29,617 nt of DNA from an uncultured Limnohabitans sp. (GTDB lineage Bacteria; Pseudomonadota; Gammaproteobacteria; Burkholderiales; Burkholderiaceae_C), in contig CALEYZ010000067.1 in assembly GCA_937928195.1 (NCBI GenBank), positions 1 to 29,617 on the forward strand. The letters are read 5' to 3'. The first letter of the stretch is position 1, and every line of letters starts with the position of its first letter. Below the pieces are notes generated by a model. It searched no databases. It saw only the letters and a program-made list of their open reading frames with translations, and was not told the DNA's origin. This document shows, piece after piece, positions 14,767 through 21,319 of this stretch. Both the position numbers and the translations under genes were made by a program.

Positions 14767-15510
14767 ATGACGACTGAAACTGCACACCGCATTGCACCGA
14801 CCGCGCCACCTGCACCAGCAAGTGAGGCCAGCGCCACCATCTCCATGCTGCAAAACCACTCGCTCACGGGTGCTGTACAGCAAGAGATCGAGCGGCTGAT
14901 CAATGTGGGTGAGTTGGGGCCAGGCGACAAGCTGACAGAGGCTTCTTTGGCTGAACGCCTGGGCGTGTCCAGAGGTCCTGTGCGAGAAGCGTTTCGCGTG
15001 TTGGAAGAGGCAGGCTTGGTGCAGCTGGAGAAAAACAGAGGCGTCTATGTGAGGCAAATTCCACTGGACGAGGCGCTGGAAATTTTTGACCTGCGCGCCA
15101 TGATCGAAGCGCACGTCGGCAGCACTTTGGCTGCGAATGCCTCTGAGACGCAATTGGCACATTTGCGCACCTTGGTCACACAAATGGAAAACGCCGTGAA
15201 AGTGGAAGACGAAACCACTTACTACCGCTTGAATGTGGAATTTCATGAGTCGATGGTGTCGTATGCCGGCAATCAAAAACTCATTGGTATGTATCGCAAG
15301 CTCACGCGTGAGTTGAGTTTGTTCCGTCGACGTAATTTTTCCGACCATGCATTGCTGGTGACATCGGTCAACGAACACCGTGACATCTTGGATGCCATTG
15401 GTTCGCGCAATGCGGGCAAAGCTGCAGAAGCGCTGCGGCAGCACGTGCTCATGAGCCGTGAGCGAACCATTCGAAATTACGTTAAATACTCAGAGCGCAA
15501 AGCGCCATAA
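14767..15510 (+). CDS. phnR: GntR-family (FCD domain) phosphonate-utilisation regulator
   Basis: The protein has 247 residues. After an Ala/Pro-rich N-terminal tail (1-30) comes a GntR winged helix (about 34-100; LTEASLAERLGVSRGPVREAFRVLEEAGL is spread across 57-86). An FCD all-helical effector domain follows, with metal-type residues in FDLRAMIEAH, NVEFHESMV and VNEHRDILDAI. FCD-domain regulators bind small acids at a metal site. The protein resembles the phosphonate-associated regulator found next to PhnW/PhnA/PhnY genes in Burkholderiales. It is divergent from the transporter operon and 11 bp upstream of phnA, so it probably regulates both. The ATG lacks a Shine-Dalgarno sequence; an internal ATG at 14845 would remove only the tail. 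Confidence 0.88.
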   Translation: MTTETAHRIAPTAPPAPASEASATISMLQNHSLTGAVQQEIERLINVGELGPGDKLTEASLAERLGVSRGPVREAFRVLEEAGLVQLEKNRGVYVRQIPLDEALEIFDLRAMIEAHVGSTLAANASETQLAHLRTLVTQMENAVKVEDETTYYRLNVEFHESMVSYAGNQKLIGMYRKLTRELSLFRRRNFSDHALLVTSVNEHRDILDAIGSRNAGKAAEALRQHVLMSRERTIRNYVKYSERKAP

Positions 15511-15521
15511 AAGGAAACACC

Positions 15522-16739
15522 ATGCAAGTGAACAATCGCACGTATCAAATGCCCAAGCAGCCTGTTGTTGTGGTCTGTGTCGACGGCTGCGAACCCGATT
15601 ACTTGGGCCAGGCCGTTGCGGGGGGGCACATGCCTTGGATGAAAAAAGTCTTGGCAGAAGGGACCGGTCTGCATGCCGATTGTGTTGTGCCCAGTTTTAC
15701 CAATCCCAACAACTTGTCCATCGTCACAGGCGCGCCGCCCAGTGTGCATGGCATTTGCGGTAATTTTTTGTACGACAGTGCCAACGATGCGGAAGTGATG
15801 ATGAATGACCCCAAGTGGTTGCGAGCACCTTCTTTGCTCGCAGCCCTGGCAGATGCCGGTTGCAAAATGGCAGTGGTTACAGCCAAAGACAAATTGCGTC
15901 AACTGCTGGGTCATAACATGAAGGGCATTTGTTTCTCTGCAGAAAAGGCTGACAAGGCCACGGTACAGGAGCACGGCATTGACGATGTGCTCAACAAAGT
16001 GGGCAAACCATTGCCTAGCGTTTACAGCGCTGATTTGTCTGAATTTGTGTTTGCCGCTGGCGTGTGGTTGATGAAAAATCAACGCCCCGATGTAATGTAT
16101 TTGTCGACCACCGATTACATCCAGCACAAATTTGCACCGGGCACAGAGGGTGCCAATTCGTTTTACGCCATGATGGACAGTTACATGGCGCAACTCGATG
16201 CCATGGGTTGCGTGGTGGTGTTGACGGCTGACCACGGCATGAACGCCAAAGTGGGCATGGATGGTCAGCCCAAAGTCATTTATTTGCAAGACTGGTTTGA
16301 TGGCTGGTTAGGTGCAGGGACTGTCCGCGTGATCTTGCCCATCACCGATCCTTACGTGGTGCACCACGGCGCGCTGGGATCATTCGCCACCATCTATTTG
16401 CCAGCAGGCGTCGATCCCATCAAGGCCTGTCAAAAGTTGCAAGCCGAGCAGGGCATTGAAGTGGTTCTAACGCGCGAGCAAGCCGCGGAGAAATTTGAGC
16501 TGCCAGCAGATCGCTTGGGCGACTTGGTGGTGGTGTCAGACTACGACACGGTGCTGGGAACAGCCAAATCGAAACATGATTTGTCGGGCCTTGATGTGCC
16601 ATTGCGTTCACATGGTGGCATCAGTGAGCAGCGTGTGCCTTTGATCATGAACCGTGCAGTGCCCAACTTGGACCGCCAACGTCGGTGGCGCAATTTTGAT
16701 GCATTCGATTTGGCGCTGAATTTTGGACAGAACGCTTAA
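15522..16739 (+). CDS. phnA: Phosphonoacetate hydrolase
   Basis: The protein has 405 residues, the normal family length, in the alkaline phosphatase superfamily. Metal ligands and nucleophile are visible: D21 (VVCVDGCEPDYL), T60 (PSFTNPNNLS), then STTDYIQHKFAPG (D, H), LTADHGMNAK (D, H) and SHGGISEQRVP (H). It uses two zinc ions to cleave the C-P bond of phosphonoacetate into acetate and phosphate. AAAGGA precedes the ATG. It sits between the regulator (11 bp) and phnY (18 bp), giving the regulator-phnA-phnY order of a PhnWAY pathway. No PhnX-type phosphonatase gene is seen, so this is the C-P cleaving step for AEP here. Confidence 0.93.
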   Translation: MQVNNRTYQMPKQPVVVVCVDGCEPDYLGQAVAGGHMPWMKKVLAEGTGLHADCVVPSFTNPNNLSIVTGAPPSVHGICGNFLYDSANDAEVMMNDPKWLRAPSLLAALADAGCKMAVVTAKDKLRQLLGHNMKGICFSAEKADKATVQEHGIDDVLNKVGKPLPSVYSADLSEFVFAAGVWLMKNQRPDVMYLSTTDYIQHKFAPGTEGANSFYAMMDSYMAQLDAMGCVVVLTADHGMNAKVGMDGQPKVIYLQDWFDGWLGAGTVRVILPITDPYVVHHGALGSFATIYLPAGVDPIKACQKLQAEQGIEVVLTREQAAEKFELPADRLGDLVVVSDYDTVLGTAKSKHDLSGLDVPLRSHGGISEQRVPLIMNRAVPNLDRQRRWRNFDAFDLALNFGQNA

Positions 16740-16757
16740 ATTTTGAAGGCTACCGTC

Positions 16758-18215
16758 ATGAGTCAAGTTGCACAATTCATCAAAGATCATCAACTCGATG
16801 CCATGCGCATCGGCGGTAGAAAGGTCGGCGCAGGTCGCGAACGATTCATTGAAGTGTTCAATCCCTACACCGAGCAGCGACTGGGCACCGTGCCCAAAGC
16901 CACACTAGAGGAAGTGCGCGAAGCCTATGCATTGGCTCATGCTTACAAACCAAAGTTGTCCCGCTTTGACCGCGCGGCCATTTTGAACAAAGCCGCAGCC
17001 TTGGTGAGAGATCATTTAGACGATATTGCGCAATTGATTTCTGCAGAGGCAGGTTTGTGTCTGAAGGATGCGGTGTACGAAGCCGGCCGTGTCAGCGATG
17101 TGTTGTTATTTGGTGCGCAAGAAGTTCTGAAAGATGACGGTCAGATTTTCAGTTGTGATTTGACACACCACGGCAAACAACGCCGTGTCTACACACAACG
17201 CGCGCCATTGTTGGGTGTGATCACGGCCATCACGCCGTTCAACCATCCAATGAACCAAGTGGCTCACAAAGTGATTCCCAGTGTGGCCACCAACAATCGC
17301 ATGGTACTCAAGCCTTCAGAGAAGGTGCCGTACTCGGCCATTTATTTTGCAGACTTGTTGTATGAAGCAGGTTTGCCACCCGAGATGCTGAGCGTCATCA
17401 CGGGTGATCCGCGAGAAATTGCCGATGAAATGTTGACGCACCCAGCGGTCGACTTGATCACTTTCACAGGTGGTGTGGCCATTGGCAAGTACATCGCCGA
17501 CAAAGCCGGTTACCGTCGGATTGTGTTGGAGTTGGGGGGCAACGATCCGCTCATCGTCATGGAGGATGCCGATCTAGAAGAAGCCTCCAATTTGGCAGTT
17601 CAAGGCTCTTACAAAAATTCGGGTCAACGTTGCACGGCGGTCAAGCGCATGCTGGTGCATCAAGCCGTTGCCAAAGACTTTACTGATTTGGTGGTGCAAA
17701 AAACCAAAGCTTGGACTTACGGCGATCCTTCTGACAAAGACAATTTGATGGGCACGGTGATTGACGAAGCGGCGGCCAAGTTCTTCGAGTCACGCGTCAA
17801 CGATGCCATTGCCAACGGTGCCCGCTTGTTGGTGGGCAACCAACGCCGTGGTGCTTTGTATTCGCCAACGGTGCTTGACCAAGTGCGCCCCGAAATGCTG
17901 CTGGTCAAAGAGGAAACTTTTGGGCCCGTGTCGCCCATTATTCAGTTCAGCAACATCGATGAGGCCATTCAAATTGCCAATGGCACGGTTTATGGTTTGT
18001 CGAGTGGGGTGTGCACCAACCGGATGGATTACATCGTGCGTTTTGTAAATGAGTTGCAAATGGGCAGCGTCAATGTGCGCGAAGTACCCGGCTACCGTTT
18101 GGAGCTCACGCCTTTTGGGGGCATCAAAGACTCTGGCTTGGGCTACAAAGAAGGCGTGCAAGAAGCCATGAAGAGCTTCACCAACATCAAAACTTACTCA
18201 ATGCCCTGGGCGTAA
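16758..18215 (+). CDS. phnY: Phosphonoacetaldehyde dehydrogenase
   Basis: The protein has 485 residues in the ALDH superfamily. Catalytic residues are E258 (LELGGNDP) and C292 (GQRCTAVKR), with TPFNHPMNQVAHK at 159-171, a segment conserved in PhnY and related acyl-phosphate-analogue dehydrogenases. It oxidises phosphonoacetaldehyde from PhnW to phosphonoacetate with NAD+, the substrate of PhnA encoded just upstream. Start: ATG 16758 with GAAGG nine bases upstream; the frame opens at a TTG at 16743, which is less likely. The stop is three bases before the next start codon, implying tight co-translation with the phosphate transporter. Confidence 0.93.
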   Translation: MSQVAQFIKDHQLDAMRIGGRKVGAGRERFIEVFNPYTEQRLGTVPKATLEEVREAYALAHAYKPKLSRFDRAAILNKAAALVRDHLDDIAQLISAEAGLCLKDAVYEAGRVSDVLLFGAQEVLKDDGQIFSCDLTHHGKQRRVYTQRAPLLGVITAITPFNHPMNQVAHKVIPSVATNNRMVLKPSEKVPYSAIYFADLLYEAGLPPEMLSVITGDPREIADEMLTHPAVDLITFTGGVAIGKYIADKAGYRRIVLELGGNDPLIVMEDADLEEASNLAVQGSYKNSGQRCTAVKRMLVHQAVAKDFTDLVVQKTKAWTYGDPSDKDNLMGTVIDEAAAKFFESRVNDAIANGARLLVGNQRRGALYSPTVLDQVRPEMLLVKEETFGPVSPIIQFSNIDEAIQIANGTVYGLSSGVCTNRMDYIVRFVNELQMGSVNVREVPGYRLELTPFGGIKDSGLGYKEGVQEAMKSFTNIKTYSMPWA

Positions 18216-18218
18216 CAC

Positions 18219-19874
18219 ATGCACAACCTTCTGAACTTGTTGGCAGCGATTGCACTGTTGGTGTGGGGGACACACACCGTGCGAACGGGCATCTTGCGAG
18301 TTTTGGGAGCGTCATTGCGTGAGTTGCTGGCGAGTGGTGTCAAGAAACCCGTTTGGGCATTTGTGTCGGGTGTAGGTGTTAGCAGCTTGCTGCAATCGAG
18401 TACGGCGACCTGTTTGATCGTCAGCTCATTTGTGGGGCAGGGAATCTTTCTCACTTCAACAGCGCTGGTCATGATGCTCGGCGCTGATGTGGGCACCAGT
18501 CTCATGGCCTTGATGTTTTCTTTCGACTTGAGTTGGCTGTCCCCCTTGTTGATTGTGGTGGGGGTGGCCGTTTTCGTGGCGAATCAAAACAACACTTGGG
18601 GGCGTTGGGGCCGTGTGGCGATTGGCCTGGGATTGATGACCTTGGCATTGCATCTGATTGTGGAGGCCACCCGGCCCATCACGCAGTCCAACGGCATGCA
18701 CGTCTTGCTCAGTGTCTTGCCCAACGATCCTGTCATTTTGATTTTGATCGGCGCACTGCTGACAGTCATTTCTTATTCAAGTTTGGCCATGGTGCTGCTG
18801 ACGGCCACCTTGTGTCAAACGCAAGTGGTTTCACTGCCCATGGCTTTGGGTTTGGTGTTGGGTGCCAATTTAGGCAGTGGCTTGCTGGCCTTCCTTACCA
18901 TGTCCAAGTCGCCTGCCGAAGTGCGTCGGGTGCCGATGGGTAATTTGTTGTTCAAAGGCGTTGGCTGCGCCTTGGCCATTCCCTTCTTGAGTTTTTATAT
19001 TCCCGCGGCGGATGACATTCAAGCCTTGGGCTTTGATGCAGTGGTCAGCTTCCACTTCTTGTTCAATGTGCTGTTGTCGCTTTCCATGGTGATGTTCACG
19101 GGCAAGCTCGGTGATTGGCTGACGCAGTATTTGCCTTCTGCCCAAGTTGACAGTAACAAAGTTCGACCCAAATACTTGGACCCTACAGCGCTTAGCACGC
19201 CTTCATTGGCCATTGCCTGCGCAGCGCGCGAAGCTCTGCACCAAGCCGATGTGGTGGAGACCATGCTGCGCGGCATTGTGCCGGTGATTCAAAACGACGA
19301 TGCGCAACTGGCGGCCAAATTGCGTGAAATGGACGATGGTGTGGATGATTTGTACTCCGCCATCAAGTTTTATTTGACGCAAATTTCGCGCGAAGCTTTG
19401 TCACAAAGAGAAGGACAGCGCTGGGCCGACATCATGTCGTTTGCCATCAACATGGAGCAGGTTGGCGACATCATTGAGCGTGTCCTGCAAGACATCGAAG
19501 ACAAAAAGATCGCCAAAGGACGTAAGTTTTCTGAAGCAGGTTTTTCTGAAATTGAAGATTTACACCAGCGCTTGGTGGCCAATTTGCAATTGGGCATGAG
19601 TGTGTTCCTGGATGGCGGTGTGCGCAATGCGCAGACACTGCTAGAACAAAAAGTTCAGTTCAGAAACTTGGAGCACGAATATGCCAGCCGTCATTTGGCA
19701 CGTCTGCAAGAAAACACACCGCAAAGCATTGGCACCAGCTCCTTGCACATCGATTTGATCAGCGATTTGAAACGCATCAACTCACACATTTGCTCCATCG
19801 CTTATCCCATTTTGGAACAGGCAGGGGCCCTCACCAGTACCCGATTGAAGCAACCAGACTTGTTGTCTGACTGA
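18219..19874 (+). CDS. Na+/phosphate cotransporter with PhoU-like C-terminal domain
   Basis: The protein has 551 residues. The first half has two Na/Pi-cotransporter repeats with the QSST motif (SLLQSSTATCLIVSSFVGQG at about 50-70) and the internal partner around SYSSLAMVLLTATL, plus GANLGSGLLAFL. From about residue 335 onward is a soluble helical region with PhoU-like features. This is the NptA/YjbB family; YjbB of E. coli exports phosphate. It begins three bases after phnY. A cell growing on phosphonate as carbon or nitrogen source gains far more phosphate than it needs, so an exporter in this operon makes sense; that direction is inference. Confidence 0.88.
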   Translation: MHNLLNLLAAIALLVWGTHTVRTGILRVLGASLRELLASGVKKPVWAFVSGVGVSSLLQSSTATCLIVSSFVGQGIFLTSTALVMMLGADVGTSLMALMFSFDLSWLSPLLIVVGVAVFVANQNNTWGRWGRVAIGLGLMTLALHLIVEATRPITQSNGMHVLLSVLPNDPVILILIGALLTVISYSSLAMVLLTATLCQTQVVSLPMALGLVLGANLGSGLLAFLTMSKSPAEVRRVPMGNLLFKGVGCALAIPFLSFYIPAADDIQALGFDAVVSFHFLFNVLLSLSMVMFTGKLGDWLTQYLPSAQVDSNKVRPKYLDPTALSTPSLAIACAAREALHQADVVETMLRGIVPVIQNDDAQLAAKLREMDDGVDDLYSAIKFYLTQISREALSQREGQRWADIMSFAINMEQVGDIIERVLQDIEDKKIAKGRKFSEAGFSEIEDLHQRLVANLQLGMSVFLDGGVRNAQTLLEQKVQFRNLEHEYASRHLARLQENTPQSIGTSSLHIDLISDLKRINSHICSIAYPILEQAGALTSTRLKQPDLLSD

Positions 19875-19905
19875 CTTTTCTTACTCAAATTGATTCAGGA
19901 CAGAC

Positions 19906-20457
19906 ATGGCTTTAAGCTTAGACGACATCGAAAAATTGTTTGAAAAAAAAGGCCATGAGCAATACACCGGCGAGCCAGTGACCATGCTCCAACACGCACT
20001 CCAGTCTGGCTACTTGGGCGAAATGGAGGGCGCGAACGATGAGTTGGTGACAGCCGCATTTCTGCATGATCTTGGCCATTTGCTCCATGACCTAGGCGAT
20101 ACACCCAGCTTGCACGGTGTGGACGATGTGCACCAGTACCGTGTGGTGCCATTTTTGCGTGGCTTGTTTTCTGATGCCGTGATTGACGCCATCCAGCGAC
20201 ATGTCGACGCCAAGCGCTATTTGTGTGCAGCACGGCCCGAGTATTACGAGAGCTTGTCTGAAGACTCCAAGCGCAGCTTGAAGCTGCAAGGCGGTATTTT
20301 TTCAAAAGTAGAAGCCGAGCGGTTCATTGCTGAGCCTGGTGCAACCGATGCTGTGCGTTTGCGTTTGTGGGATGACTTGGCCAAGCAGCCCACACTCCAA
20401 ACCCCTGGACTTTCGCACTACATGCAAATCGCAAGGCGTTGCGCTTTGAGTGCTTGA
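19906..20457 (+). CDS. PhnZ-like HD-domain oxygenase associated with phosphonate degradation
   Basis: The protein has 183 residues. It matches the family annotated as phosphonate-degradation-associated HDIG/HD protein (TIGR03276 type), which includes PhnZ. Residues expected for the mixed-valent di-iron site are in order: H30, H54, D55, H76, H99 and D156. The substrate residues Y20 and E23 (YTGE) and K103 are also present, with spacing equal to PhnZ within one position. PhnZ uses O2 to split (R)-2-amino-1-hydroxyethylphosphonate into glycine and phosphate. Its usual partner PhnY* (a 2-oxoglutarate dioxygenase) is not in the window, so the substrate may be taken up preformed. AGGACAGAC precedes the ATG. 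Confidence 0.87.
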   Translation: MALSLDDIEKLFEKKGHEQYTGEPVTMLQHALQSGYLGEMEGANDELVTAAFLHDLGHLLHDLGDTPSLHGVDDVHQYRVVPFLRGLFSDAVIDAIQRHVDAKRYLCAARPEYYESLSEDSKRSLKLQGGIFSKVEAERFIAEPGATDAVRLRLWDDLAKQPTLQTPGLSHYMQIARRCALSA

Positions 20458-20464
20458 GCTGCGT

Positions 20465-21301
20465 ATGACGTGGACAGTTCTTTTCATCGTGCTGTTTGGC
20501 GCGCTGCTGCATGCCAGCTGGAATGCGTTGGTCAAAGCCAGTACTGACAAAACTTTGGACACAGCGCTCATTCATGTGCTGTGTTCCTTGCTGGCCATGC
20601 CAGTGTGTTGGTATGTGGGGCCACCACCATCGGAGTCTTGGCCTTACATTCTGGGCTCATTGGTGGTGCATGTGGGGTATTACTTCGCTTTGGCGGGTGC
20701 CTATAAGCATGGCGATTTAGGTCTCACGTACCCGTTGATGCGGGGCACCGCCCCTATGTTGGTGGCCATTGCTTCAATGGGTTGGGTTGGGGAAGCCTTG
20801 TCGCCATTGGCATGGGTGGGTGTGGCTTGCATTTGCGGCGGTGTCTTGCTGCTTGGCTTTACCAAAGCTTGGTGGTCTCATCGCAAAGCCATTGTGTTTG
20901 CCTTAAGCAATGCGATCATGATTGCCATCTACACCGTGATTGATGCCAAAGGTGCACGCAGTTCAGGCCATGTGGTGCAGTATGTCAGCATGTTGTTTGT
21001 GCTGGATGGTTGGCCCTTTGCGGCCTTGGTGTTCATGCAGCGCAAAGGCCAAGTGTGGCCCTACGTGCGCACGCGTTGGCCGGTGGCCATGGGCGGTGCG
21101 CTGGCCTCCATCGGCTCGTATTCCATTGCACTGTGGGCCATGACTGTGGCGCCAGTGGCCATGGTGGCCGCATTGCGTGAAACCTCAGTGTTCTTTGCGG
21201 CCCTCATAGGCGCTTGGTTCTTGAAAGAGGTCTGGACGCGGCAAAGAGTCGCTGGCACGGTGGCCATTTTGTCGGGCGTGGCTGCACTTCGACTGGGTTA
21301 A
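20465..21301 (+). CDS. DMT-superfamily (EamA) transporter in the phosphonate operon
   Basis: The protein has 278 residues and about ten transmembrane segments in two EamA repeats; GALLHASWNALVKAS near the start and YKHGDLGLTYPLMRGTAP are typical family segments. Substrates of such transporters are varied small metabolites. The gene sits between the PhnZ-like gene and the FAD-GcvT gene with gaps of 7 and 18 bp, so it probably moves a metabolite of this pathway. A GTG at 20450 would overlap the previous stop; I prefer the ATG at 20465. There is no good Shine-Dalgarno sequence, consistent with translational coupling to the PhnZ-like gene. Confidence 0.85.
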   Translation: MTWTVLFIVLFGALLHASWNALVKASTDKTLDTALIHVLCSLLAMPVCWYVGPPPSESWPYILGSLVVHVGYYFALAGAYKHGDLGLTYPLMRGTAPMLVAIASMGWVGEALSPLAWVGVACICGGVLLLGFTKAWWSHRKAIVFALSNAIMIAIYTVIDAKGARSSGHVVQYVSMLFVLDGWPFAALVFMQRKGQVWPYVRTRWPVAMGGALASIGSYSIALWAMTVAPVAMVAALRETSVFFAALIGAWFLKEVWTRQRVAGTVAILSGVAALRLG

Positions 21302-21319
21302 AGCAAACAGGATTCAATC

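Noticed and set aside
14473..15444. 323-residue open frame on the minus strand
   Set aside because: It crosses the divergent promoter and runs antisense through the regulator gene; composition is not protein-like.
15477..16289. 270-residue open frame on the minus strand
   Set aside because: Antisense shadow of phnA, whose metal-ligand motifs are unambiguous.
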